From positions 1 through 64,000 of the forward strand of contig NZ_FUZZ01000006.1 of NCBI RefSeq assembly GCF_900168065.1: a DNA stretch of 64,000 bases. Direction: 5' to 3'. Origin of the DNA: Chitinophaga ginsengisegetis. GTDB lineage: Bacteria > Bacteroidota > Bacteroidia > Chitinophagales > Chitinophagaceae. Shown one piece after another: positions 33,978 to 43,318 of this stretch. Each line of letters opens with the position of its first letter. Position 1 is the stretch's first letter. Under the pieces are notes generated by a model, which made no database searches, had not been told where the DNA came from, and worked only from the letters and a program-made list of their open reading frames with translations. Both the position numbers and the translations under genes were made by a program.

Positions 33978-34418
33978 ATGATGAAATCAAGATTCCACAT
34001 ATGTTTACTGATGCCAATACTGGTACTCTTTATCAACTCCTGCCACCGCAATGAAATACTGGTGCCAGAGCCGGTAAAAGATATTGCCGGCGAATGGCGC
34101 ATCGTGAAAGCAGTGCGCAATGGCGTAGATATCACTACACTCACGGACTTCACAAAGTTCAGGATACGGTTCACCACAGATCTTCAATACACCATTGAAA
34201 ATCCATTGCCCTTTATAGTCAGCAAAAACGGCAGCTATGCACTGGATGATCCTAAGTATCCTTTCCGGATCAGCTTCAGTCAAACAGGTATCAGCAACCC
34301 GGTCAGCACCACCTTCACCTACCCGGTGGTGAACGGGAAACGGAACATCAATTTTACGTTCAGTCCCGGCTGCGCCGCCAACACATACGACTACACACTT
34401 GAAAGATTGAATCCCTGA
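33978..34418 (+). CDS. DUF5004-like lipoprotein
   Basis: This 146-residue protein is a probable lipoprotein (INSC, Cys22). The rest is a small beta-rich domain (DIAGEWRIVKAVRNGVDIT, then FRIRFTTDLQYTI) of the lipocalin-like kind annotated as DUF5004 in Bacteroidota Sus loci. Its role is unknown; it may sit on the surface as an accessory subunit of a SusC/SusD complex. It is eight bases from the susD stop and 21 from the next gene, so it belongs to the same operon. Confidence 0.75.
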   Translation: MMKSRFHICLLMPILVLFINSCHRNEILVPEPVKDIAGEWRIVKAVRNGVDITTLTDFTKFRIRFTTDLQYTIENPLPFIVSKNGSYALDDPKYPFRISFSQTGISNPVSTTFTYPVVNGKRNINFTFSPGCAANTYDYTLERLNP

Positions 34419-34439
34419 TCCAACACAATACAACACGTT

Positions 34440-35399
34440 ATGAAAAATTATACATACGGTATCGTCCTGTTCCTGCTGCTGCTGGCTGGCTGCGTATTCC
34501 TCGATGGGGTAGACGAGCCCTCCGCGGCGAAAGCAGGCGAGGAAATGACCATCACCATGCACAACCGGATCGATGTGGCGGATGGTGGCCGCACCGGCGT
34601 AAGACTGATCATCGGCTTCCTGGCGCCCAAAAGCTGGGCCGCCGCAGCTAATTCTACCATCACCTATACCACCACTTCATATGGCAACGGTAAAATGGTG
34701 CCCGTGCCTTCGTCTGTTCTTGTTGGGGGCTTGCCCTGGCCCGCTGCATTGAAAAACAGGTTCGGCATGGGCGGCAACTACATGACAGATAACCTCGAAT
34801 GGGTGGTGTTCTGGACAGATCAGGCATATAATGTACCACAAGGCGTAAAAGATAAGATCGATGTAACAATGGTGATCAAACCCGGTCCGGATAATATACA
34901 GTTTAAAACGGGCTATTTCCTCGGCACCAGCAGCGATGGACTTAACGATGTATTCGGTTCCAACAACGTATACAAATGCATGTTCAAAGATTGCTTCTCC
35001 ATTACAGATGGTCAGGGCGATATCATCGACTTCTGTAATCCGCAGATAGCGGCAGTAAGCCCCGGGGTAGCCACCGACAATGATTTCCTCACCCTGAGCT
35101 TCGACCCGGACGTAGTGCCCACAGCGCTCAATGGCGTAGGCAATATTTACCTCTGCGCAAAAGGATATACCAGCGATGGACATATCCTCGAAGTTTGCAC
35201 GCAAACGGAAACCTCAAAACTGAAAAGTTATACCGGCAATAAATCTGCTATCACTATCTGGCCCCGCTCATATTTCAACATGCAGGAAGGACAAACGCTG
35301 GAGAAGATCGAATACTTTTTTACAGATGCCACCGGCACGGTGAAAGTAGGATTTAGCAATACTGCTGCTCCTTTTGTGTACACATTCAAATGTCAATAA
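34440..35399 (+). CDS. DUF4961-like surface lipoprotein
   Basis: This 319-residue lipoprotein (LLAGC, Cys18) is beta-rich with no enzyme motif. It resembles the DUF4961 proteins that accompany DUF5004 proteins in Bacteroidota glycan loci. Four cysteines in YKCMFKDC and nearby (DFCNPQ, YLCAKG) could form disulphides. A glycan-binding role on the cell surface is plausible from position only. The gene end overlaps a possible early start of the next susC by 10 bases. Confidence 0.7.
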   Translation: MKNYTYGIVLFLLLLAGCVFLDGVDEPSAAKAGEEMTITMHNRIDVADGGRTGVRLIIGFLAPKSWAAAANSTITYTTTSYGNGKMVPVPSSVLVGGLPWPAALKNRFGMGGNYMTDNLEWVVFWTDQAYNVPQGVKDKIDVTMVIKPGPDNIQFKTGYFLGTSSDGLNDVFGSNNVYKCMFKDCFSITDGQGDIIDFCNPQIAAVSPGVATDNDFLTLSFDPDVVPTALNGVGNIYLCAKGYTSDGHILEVCTQTETSKLKSYTGNKSAITIWPRSYFNMQEGQTLEKIEYFFTDATGTVKVGFSNTAAPFVYTFKCQ

Positions 35400-35401
35400 C
35401 A

Positions 35402-38400
35402 ATGGCTCACAGCTACATCAAAAAATATATTTCAGCCCTTGCCTGTGGTGTACTTACGCTTTGCGCAAATGCACAGGCACAGCAAACCGGTATCATTTCC
35501 GGCCGGCTGATTGATAACTATGGCCAGCCACTTGTGGGGGCAGCCATCTCCGTAAAAAATACCGGCGATACCACCAGCAGCAGTACCAACGGTACATTCA
35601 GTATCCATGCGGCACTGAACAGCACCCTTGTTATTCAATATCCCGGCTACAAGGCAATAGAACAAAAAATACGCGACACCGCAGCGCTCACACTGCGCAT
35701 GGATGAACTGTTTATTCCTTTACCACCACGTATTCCCGTACTCTATGGAGAAGCCTCCCCCAAAAGTTCAGTAGGCTCCATCGCTACGGTATACACCAAT
35801 CAACTGTCCACTACACCGGCTACACTGTATGCCTATGCGTTACCGGGCCGTTTGGCAGGACTCTACACCCAACAGGTAAGCGGATTCCGGAATCCGGGTA
35901 CGGGTAATAATTTCGATGTAGACATCTTCATCGGGAATATTCCTAAACCAGGTGCGTCGGAACCCAACGATAACACCGAAATGAATTTATCATTACGTGG
36001 ACAGGTACCGGTAACGATTATAGACGGAATCCAGCGGGATGTGTTTTCCATCGATCCTGAAAATATAGAATCGATTTCAGTACTGAAAGATGGATTGTCT
36101 ACTATCATGCTCGGCCAACGCAGCTCCCGCGGCGTATTGCTGGTTACCACCAAACGGGCCCGCGCCGGCAAGCCGCGTGTATCCTTTACTGCACAAACAG
36201 GTATCCAGCAGTCGCTTAGCCTGCCAAAGCCATTACCCGCATGGCAGTATGCCTACCTGCTGAATGAAGCGCTGCAGAATGATGGTAAAGCGCCACTGTA
36301 CAAGGAAGCCGACTTCCTCGCATTCCGTGATCATACAAAACCTTATACCAACCCGGATGTGAATTGGTACAACACCATCCTGAAAGATAACGTGCCAATG
36401 TCCCGCTACAACCTCAACATCAACGGCGGTGGTAATGTGGCCCGGTATTCTGTGTCACTCAATTACACCGGTCAGCAGGGTATCTTCAAAACTTCTTCCG
36501 ATAATAACTATAACACCAACGCAGGATTAAAGCGTTACCTGATCAATACCGATGTGAACATCGACGTTACCCGTAACTTCAATGTAGGCATGCAGCTCTT
36601 TGGCCGCCTCCAGGAAGGAACACAGCCGGGCGCAGGAGCGAATAATATATTGAAAACACTCCTGGGAACACCCAATGGCGCATATCCTGTTTACAATCCT
36701 AATGGCAGCTGGGGCGGTACCAGTAACCTCACCAGCAACCTCCTGTCGCAAACCATCAACAGCGGCTATATACAGGACAACAGCAAAGATGTAATGGCAA
36801 ATGTGGATCTGCGCTACAACCTCGGCGACTGGCTGCCCGGACTGTCCGTGAAAGGGAAAGGCAACCTGTCTATACAATCAGCAAATGCAATAGACCGCAG
36901 TAAAAATGACCTGGTATACCGGGTAACCATAACAGATGAAGACACCCTGTATACGAAGGCAGGTAATGCCGTGGCGCAGCAGAATAATTTCATCTCCGTT
37001 TTTAACGCGCAGTATTTCTTTGGACAGGTATCACTGAACTACGACAGGCAGTTTGGTCCCCACGGCGTGAATGCCGTAGTACTGGCCGATACCAGGCAAA
37101 CCATCTTTAATTATGATCTGCCAGGTAAGTCTACCAACATATCAGGTAAAGTAGCTTACAACTACGCCAATAAATATTTCATAGAGGGCGCCCTCAACAG
37201 GAGCGGCTTTAACCGGTATCTGCCCGGTAAACAATACGGTACCTTCTTTGGCGGTGGTATTGGCTGGGATCTTGCGCAGGAAAGTTTTCTTAAAGAAAAC
37301 AACGGTTGGTTAAACCAGTTGAAACTAAGAGGTACTTATGCACACACCGGCAACGGTATCGATAATTCCGGCTATTACATCTGGCGCCAGGATTTTAGCG
37401 AAGACAATGGCATTGGTGGCGGCATATACTCCCAGGGAACGGCGCGCTCCCCGGCTTCCGGCTTCAAAGAGAACGGCCTGGCCAATGTGAATATCTCCTG
37501 GGAAACAGCACGCAAACTGGATGTGGGAATGGACCTGTCACTCTTCAATAACAGGTTGCAGATAACAGGCGATTACTACCACGACCGCTACGAAAACCTC
37601 CTGCAGATACGTGGAAAAAGTATTGCACTCTCCGGCGCCGCTTATCCCCCGGAGAATATCGGCATTAACCTTTACCAGGGCGGAGAACTCACCGCCACTT
37701 ACCAGGGCAGGATAAAGCAGCTTAACTTTTTTGTTACTGCCAACGGAAGTATTGAAGGAACCAAAGTGATATTTATGGATGAACAGCGCCGCGATTACGA
37801 CTGGAACAAAAGAACCGGTCAGCCGGTAGGCATGCGCTTCGGATATGTAGCGGACGGCTTTTTTGCGTCAGCAGAAGAAGCCGCCGGCAGCGCTACCATC
37901 GCCGGTTACAAGCCATTGCCGGGCGACATACGCTACAAAGACCTCAATGGCGATGGCGTCATCAACCAGTTTGATGAAGCGCCCATAGGTACTTATAAGC
38001 CACGTATTTATTATGGCGTTAACATCGGCTTTTCGTGGAAAGGAATAGAAGCAAGCGTACTGTTACAGGGCGTTGCCAACAGGATTAATTATGTAGATAA
38101 TTTTGCCACCGAAGCAGGTTTCCAGTTCCAGAACTTTACGTACGGACAGGCATATGAGCAGATCACCGGCCGGTGGACACCAGAAACAGCAGGTACCGCA
38201 ACCTATCCGCGGTTAACTGCCGACGCGAATAATAACTACAATAAATTCAGCTCCTCTTTTTGGGTACGCAATGGTAATTACTTCCGTCTGAAAAATATAA
38301 ACATCGCTTACAATCTCCCTTACAGCTGGACAAGCCGCGTGCGGCTCGGCAGCGTAAAGGTGTTTGCCAATGCGCAAAATCTGTTTACACATGCTGCATA

Positions 38401-38482
38401 CGATTTCGTTGACCCCGAAGTAGGCGTGGGAGCCTATCCCATCCAGCGGGTACTGAACACCGGTATCAACATAAAATTCTAG
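35402..38482 (+). CDS. SusC/RagA TonB-dependent receptor, divergent plug
   Basis: From ATG 35402 the protein has 1026 residues; ATG 35390 would overlap the upstream stop and add four. There is a signal peptide (to AQAQQ), a carboxypeptidase-D-like domain (about 30-100, GIISGRLIDNYGQPLVGAAI), a plug and a barrel ending in Phe (TGINIKF). The usual SusC hinge (EVVVVGYGTQ) is replaced by PRIPVLYGEASP, so this receptor is clearly divergent at the domain junction. No STN domain is present, so direct FecR signalling is not expected. It pairs with the SusD starting 22 bases downstream. Confidence 0.92.
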   Translation: MAHSYIKKYISALACGVLTLCANAQAQQTGIISGRLIDNYGQPLVGAAISVKNTGDTTSSSTNGTFSIHAALNSTLVIQYPGYKAIEQKIRDTAALTLRMDELFIPLPPRIPVLYGEASPKSSVGSIATVYTNQLSTTPATLYAYALPGRLAGLYTQQVSGFRNPGTGNNFDVDIFIGNIPKPGASEPNDNTEMNLSLRGQVPVTIIDGIQRDVFSIDPENIESISVLKDGLSTIMLGQRSSRGVLLVTTKRARAGKPRVSFTAQTGIQQSLSLPKPLPAWQYAYLLNEALQNDGKAPLYKEADFLAFRDHTKPYTNPDVNWYNTILKDNVPMSRYNLNINGGGNVARYSVSLNYTGQQGIFKTSSDNNYNTNAGLKRYLINTDVNIDVTRNFNVGMQLFGRLQEGTQPGAGANNILKTLLGTPNGAYPVYNPNGSWGGTSNLTSNLLSQTINSGYIQDNSKDVMANVDLRYNLGDWLPGLSVKGKGNLSIQSANAIDRSKNDLVYRVTITDEDTLYTKAGNAVAQQNNFISVFNAQYFFGQVSLNYDRQFGPHGVNAVVLADTRQTIFNYDLPGKSTNISGKVAYNYANKYFIEGALNRSGFNRYLPGKQYGTFFGGGIGWDLAQESFLKENNGWLNQLKLRGTYAHTGNGIDNSGYYIWRQDFSEDNGIGGGIYSQGTARSPASGFKENGLANVNISWETARKLDVGMDLSLFNNRLQITGDYYHDRYENLLQIRGKSIALSGAAYPPENIGINLYQGGELTATYQGRIKQLNFFVTANGSIEGTKVIFMDEQRRDYDWNKRTGQPVGMRFGYVADGFFASAEEAAGSATIAGYKPLPGDIRYKDLNGDGVINQFDEAPIGTYKPRIYYGVNIGFSWKGIEASVLLQGVANRINYVDNFATEAGFQFQNFTYGQAYEQITGRWTPETAGTATYPRLTADANNNYNKFSSSFWVRNGNYFRLKNINIAYNLPYSWTSRVRLGSVKVFANAQNLFTHAAYDFVDPEVGVGAYPIQRVLNTGINIKF

Positions 38483-38504
38483 TCAGCCATCTAAACAACG
38501 CACC

Positions 38505-40211
38505 ATGAAACATTTCCGCATATTGATCTTCCTGGCCGGCTGTATGACAGTTGTCATCAGCTGCAGAAAAGATTACGAAGTTATTCCACTCGAAAAGGTA
38601 ACCATCGAGTATGTATTTGACCAGGATGATTCACTGGGTACCTATGCCAACAAATTTCTCAACAGCATCTATTCTAAACTTCCCGGTGGCTACAACCGCG
38701 TGGGCGGCGATTTGCTCGACGCCGCATCGGACGATGCTATCTCCGGTTTGGTGGGTACCTCCGCGGTATCGCAGCTCGCAACAGGCGCGTACACTTCCTA
38801 TGCGCCTATCGCCGATGAATCGCCCTGGAACAATTGCTACGCGGCCATCCGTGCTGCCAGTCTTTTTGTATCCAACATCGATGTATCGCCGGTAAAAGAA
38901 AAATTACCCAACGGCGCCTCTATTCGCTACGCATGGAAAGCAGAAGCCCGCTTTATCAGGGCCCTGTTTTATTTTGAACTGCTGAAACGCTATGGTGGTA
39001 TACCATTGATGGGAGATAAAGTAAGAGAATTGGGAGATGATGTACAGATACCACGCAGCTCTTTTTCAGACTGTGTAAACTATATTGTAAGCGAATGCAA
39101 TGCTATCAAAGACAGCCTGCGACCCAATCCTGTTGTGGCGCCGGAGCTGAACAGCCACCGCGCTACGAGGGGCGCTGCACTGGCTTTAAAAGCGCGCGTG
39201 TTGCTATACGCGGCCAGTCCCTTGTTCAATGGACAAAATATTGAGGCCAGTAATCCGCTGACAGGTTACAACAGTTATGATAAAGCACGCTGGAAACAGG
39301 CGGCAGATGCCGCCCGTGAACTGATCAATGAAAGAACTTTTGCGTTGGTGCCCAATTTCAAAGACGTATTCATCACCCAAAACAACAGTGAGGTTATCTT
39401 CTTCCGCCAGGGGGGAAACACTACGGAAATTGAAAGTACCAACGGACCGGTAGGTTTTGCCGCGGTAGCGAGAGGGCGCACCAATCCCACGCAGGAACTG
39501 GTAGATGCCTTCCCTACCAATGCCGGGTTGCCCATCACTGATCCTGCATCCGGCTACAACTCCAATGATCCCTATGCCCGCCGCGATCCGCGCCTGGCCA
39601 TGAGTATCCTGTACAATGGCGCCCGCTGGCTCAATACAGAACTGCAAACATTTCAGGGCGGTCAGCACAGACCGGGCGGCGCAGAACCCGGCACACAAAC
39701 ATCTTATTACATGCGCAAGTTCATGGGCAACTTTGAAAATGCCACGCAATACAGCAACACCAGCCACGACTGGATCATCCTGCGCTACACGGAAGTATTG
39801 CTCAATTTTGCCGAAGCAGAAAATGAGTCCAACGGCCCCACGGCAGAAGTATACCAGGTGCTGAAAGACCTGCGCGCACGTGCAGGTATCGCAGCCGGCA
39901 GTAATGGTATGTACGGACTTAAAGAAAATATGACAGCAGATGAAATGCGCAACATCGTGCGCAACGAAAGAAGGATAGAACTGGCCTTTGAAGAACACCG
40001 CTTCTGGGATATCCGCCGCTGGAAAATTGCGCAGCAGATGTATGGAAAATCACTGCACGGCATGAACATCATCAAGGATGGACCAGCCTTTAACTACAAC
40101 GTGGCAGCAGTATTCAAACCCGTGTTTATAGCGCCTAAAATGTATCTGTATCCCATTCCATACGATGAAGTGGTGAAGAATGATAACATGCGTCAGAATC
40201 CGGGCTGGTAA
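38505..40211 (+). CDS. SusD/RagB-family lipoprotein
   Basis: This 568-residue lipoprotein is the partner of the SusC just upstream. The likely lipid-bearing residue is Cys20 (VVISCRKD); Cys13 in FLAGC is a weaker alternative because it leaves a very short hydrophobic stretch. It has the usual AEARFIRALFYFELLKRYGGIP, ALKARVLLYAASPLFNG, RYTEVLLNFAEAENESNG and RRIELAFEEHRFWDIRRWK. These are nearly the same motifs as in the SusD at 32260, suggesting duplication within the block. Confidence 0.94.
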   Translation: MKHFRILIFLAGCMTVVISCRKDYEVIPLEKVTIEYVFDQDDSLGTYANKFLNSIYSKLPGGYNRVGGDLLDAASDDAISGLVGTSAVSQLATGAYTSYAPIADESPWNNCYAAIRAASLFVSNIDVSPVKEKLPNGASIRYAWKAEARFIRALFYFELLKRYGGIPLMGDKVRELGDDVQIPRSSFSDCVNYIVSECNAIKDSLRPNPVVAPELNSHRATRGAALALKARVLLYAASPLFNGQNIEASNPLTGYNSYDKARWKQAADAARELINERTFALVPNFKDVFITQNNSEVIFFRQGGNTTEIESTNGPVGFAAVARGRTNPTQELVDAFPTNAGLPITDPASGYNSNDPYARRDPRLAMSILYNGARWLNTELQTFQGGQHRPGGAEPGTQTSYYMRKFMGNFENATQYSNTSHDWIILRYTEVLLNFAEAENESNGPTAEVYQVLKDLRARAGIAAGSNGMYGLKENMTADEMRNIVRNERRIELAFEEHRFWDIRRWKIAQQMYGKSLHGMNIIKDGPAFNYNVAAVFKPVFIAPKMYLYPIPYDEVVKNDNMRQNPGW

Positions 40212-40247
40212 AGTCATATTCCTTACAAGAAATTTAACTGACTGAAG

Positions 40248-43200
40248 ATGAAAAATATTATACTGTTTCTCCTGCTGCTGGTTGTTGCACCATTCTTCGC
40301 AATGGCCCAGCAAAAAAATATAAGTGGTACCGTGAAAGATGTGAATGGGGTACTGCCCGGCGCTTCTGTTTCGGAAAAAGGCGTACCCACTAACGGCGTG
40401 ATAGCGGATGCCAATGGCCGGTTCAAACTCGCCCTGAAAGGTAGTTCTCACACATTGATCGTAAAACTGATCGGGTTTTCTGCCCAGGAAGTGGACATAG
40501 CCGGCCGCGATGCGGTGGATGTAGTGCTGCAGTCTTCCACGCAAGGCATCGATGAAGTAGTGGTGGTAGGGTTCAATACCGCTAAACGTATCACCAGCAC
40601 CGGCGCGGTAAGCGCTATTACCGGTGCTGAAATCAGGAACGTACCTACCGCCAATGTGCAGAATGCACTGATGGGGAAGCTGCCGGGATTTGTTTCGCAA
40701 CAACGTTCCGGTCAGCCGGGAAAAGATGCTTCCGATTTTTTTATCCGTGGCGTTAGCTCGCTTAACAGCGATGGTAATAAACCGCTGATTATTGTAGATG
40801 ATATCGAATATTCTTACGATCAGTTGCAACAGATCAACGTGAATGAGATTGAAAGTATCTCTATCCTGAAAGATGCTTCCACCACGGCGATATATGGTAT
40901 CAAAGGCGCCAACGGCGTACTGGTGGTGGCTACCCGCCGCGGTAAAGTGGGACTTCCGCAGGTAAATCTCCGCGTGGAATCAGGGCAGCAGTCGCCGGTT
41001 AAAACGCCCAGGTTTTTGAATTCCTATGATGCGGCTACGCTGGTAAATGAAGCTTACAAAAACGACGGATTAGCGCCGAAGTTTACCGCCCAGGACCTTG
41101 AATTATTCAAAACCGGCGCCGATCCCTACGGTCACCCGGACATCAACTGGTATGATGCCGTATTCAAAAAACACGCTTACCAGGCTAATACCAACGTAGA
41201 TATTTCCGGCGGAACGGAAGCGGTGAAATACTTTATCTCCGGCGGGTTCCTTACACAAAACGGACTGGTAAAAGATTTCTCTGATCCAAGAAACGAAGTG
41301 AATACAAACTACTTCTTCCGCAGGTATAATTTCCGCTCCAATCTCGATATGCGCGCTACCAAAACGTTAACCATGCGGCTCAATCTCACCACCCGTTTCG
41401 GTGATATTAACCAGCCGCGGTCGGCCAACGTGGTATCGGAAGTATACAACTTTGAAAAAATACATCCCTACTCGGCGCCGTTAATGAACCCCAACGGCAG
41501 CTACGCTTATGCCGTGGATACAAAGGATGCGTTGCCCACACTCAACGCGCGGCTGGCCAACGGCGGCTACAGCCGCACCAAAAGAACGGACTTCGATGTG
41601 CTGTACGACATCACGCAGCAACTCGATTTCCTGACGAAAGGATTGTCGCTCACAGGTCGTGTGGCATACGGCGGCATCGAACAGTATGCAAGAAATTTAT
41701 TCCGCGAAGCAGAACCGCCTTCGTATTATTATAACCCGGCCGATCAGTCGTATACTCTCGACCCCCGCGGTAACTACCGCCTGCAGAAATACAGGGTAAC
41801 AGGGAACACAGACCTCTACAGCCGGAATGTGAATACACAGGCTTTCCTTAGCTACAACCGTATTTTCGGCGATCATACTTTTAACGCATTAGCGCTGTAT
41901 AACAGGCAAAGCTATACGTCGAAGGCAGATATTCCTGCCAACTTCAGGGGTTTCTCCTTTAAGGCAGGCTACAACTACAAACAGAAATACCTGCTCGATT
42001 TTAATGGCGCCTACAATGGGTCCGACAGGTTCCAGGCGAAGAAACGCAACGGCTTCTTCCCCGCTGTGGGCGTGGGTTGGAGCATTTCGGAAGAACCCTT
42101 CTTCAAACGTAACAACAGCTTTGTAAGTCTCCTGAAAGTGCGCGGCTCATACGGTGTGGTTGGTTCCGATGTTACCTCCGGTAACCGTTACCTGTACCGC
42201 CAGGAATATATCAATGGCGGCGGTTATTCTTTCGGGGAGAATGATACACAATCCGGCTCCATCTATGAAGGCGATCTTGGCAATATGGACGTGAGCTGGG
42301 AAAAAGCAAAAAAAGCAGACGTAGGGATCGATGTAAATCTTTTTAAAGACAAACTATCTTTTACGGTAGATTATTTTCACGATATCCGCTTCGATCAGCT
42401 GGTACGTAAAGGCTCTGTGCCCAACATGATAGGCATTGGCTACAGTCCCACCAACGTGGCCAGAACCAGCAACCAGGGCTTCGACGGGCAGATCAACTAC
42501 CGGGGAAATATCCGCCAGGTGAACTTTAATACCAGCCTCGTATTCCAATACTTCAAAAATAAAGTACTGTTTAAAGATGAAGCACAGCCCGCCTATCCCT
42601 GGCTGCGGCAAACAGGACTACCTATCGATCAGCCATTCGGCTACACCTTTATTGGTTTCTACACACCCGAAGATGTTCAGAAGATCCAGGCCAATACGCA
42701 TGATAAACCCGCCACACCACTCAGCGAATATCCCATCCAGGCGGGCGATCTCAAATACAAAGACATTAACGGCGACGGCATAATTGATAACAACGACCAG
42801 GGGCCTATTGGCAAACCCAATCTGGCCAGCACGGTGCTGGGCCTTACGCTTGGCGCCAATTACAAAGGCTTCAGCATTAACCTGCTGTTCCAGGGTTCTT
42901 TCGGATACAGCTTTAGTGTTGTAGGCACTGGTATTGAAACTTTCCAGAGCCAGTTCCAGCCAATTCACCAGCAGCGATGGACACCGGAAAATGCAGATAA
43001 AGCGCAGTTCCCGCGACTCACCAGTAACCCTACTACGGTAAACAGTGCGCGTACATATATGTCTGATTTCTGGCTGATAGATGCGCGCTATGTAAGGCTG
43101 AAAACGGTAGACCTGGGCTATCAGCTGCCCAGCCGCTGGCTGCCGGGCCGGTTGAATAATGCGCGTGTGTACCTGAGTGCGTATAACCTGTTTACATGGA

Positions 43201-43310
43201 CCAACTACGATAAATACCAGCAGGATCCCGAAGTGGCAAGCAATTCCGCCGGTGATGCCTACATCAATCAGCGCGTAATAAACCTGGGTCTCCAAATCAG
43301 CTTTAAATAA
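40248..43310 (+). CDS. SusC/RagA TonB-dependent receptor
   Basis: This 1020-residue receptor has a signal peptide (to AMAQQ), a carboxypeptidase-D-like domain (about 25-95, ISGTVKDVNGVLPGASV), the hinge IDEVVVVGFNT, a slight variant of the common VGYGT, and a plug with ISILKDASTTAIYGIKGANG. The barrel ends LGLQISFK. It has no SusD directly downstream; its natural partner in this block would be the SusD at 32260, or it shares the one at 38505. The next gene, nine bases on, is a beta-propeller lipoprotein. Confidence 0.94.
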   Translation: MKNIILFLLLLVVAPFFAMAQQKNISGTVKDVNGVLPGASVSEKGVPTNGVIADANGRFKLALKGSSHTLIVKLIGFSAQEVDIAGRDAVDVVLQSSTQGIDEVVVVGFNTAKRITSTGAVSAITGAEIRNVPTANVQNALMGKLPGFVSQQRSGQPGKDASDFFIRGVSSLNSDGNKPLIIVDDIEYSYDQLQQINVNEIESISILKDASTTAIYGIKGANGVLVVATRRGKVGLPQVNLRVESGQQSPVKTPRFLNSYDAATLVNEAYKNDGLAPKFTAQDLELFKTGADPYGHPDINWYDAVFKKHAYQANTNVDISGGTEAVKYFISGGFLTQNGLVKDFSDPRNEVNTNYFFRRYNFRSNLDMRATKTLTMRLNLTTRFGDINQPRSANVVSEVYNFEKIHPYSAPLMNPNGSYAYAVDTKDALPTLNARLANGGYSRTKRTDFDVLYDITQQLDFLTKGLSLTGRVAYGGIEQYARNLFREAEPPSYYYNPADQSYTLDPRGNYRLQKYRVTGNTDLYSRNVNTQAFLSYNRIFGDHTFNALALYNRQSYTSKADIPANFRGFSFKAGYNYKQKYLLDFNGAYNGSDRFQAKKRNGFFPAVGVGWSISEEPFFKRNNSFVSLLKVRGSYGVVGSDVTSGNRYLYRQEYINGGGYSFGENDTQSGSIYEGDLGNMDVSWEKAKKADVGIDVNLFKDKLSFTVDYFHDIRFDQLVRKGSVPNMIGIGYSPTNVARTSNQGFDGQINYRGNIRQVNFNTSLVFQYFKNKVLFKDEAQPAYPWLRQTGLPIDQPFGYTFIGFYTPEDVQKIQANTHDKPATPLSEYPIQAGDLKYKDINGDGIIDNNDQGPIGKPNLASTVLGLTLGANYKGFSINLLFQGSFGYSFSVVGTGIETFQSQFQPIHQQRWTPENADKAQFPRLTSNPTTVNSARTYMSDFWLIDARYVRLKTVDLGYQLPSRWLPGRLNNARVYLSAYNLFTWTNYDKYQQDPEVASNSAGDAYINQRVINLGLQISFK

Positions 43311-43318
43311 ATAATCTT

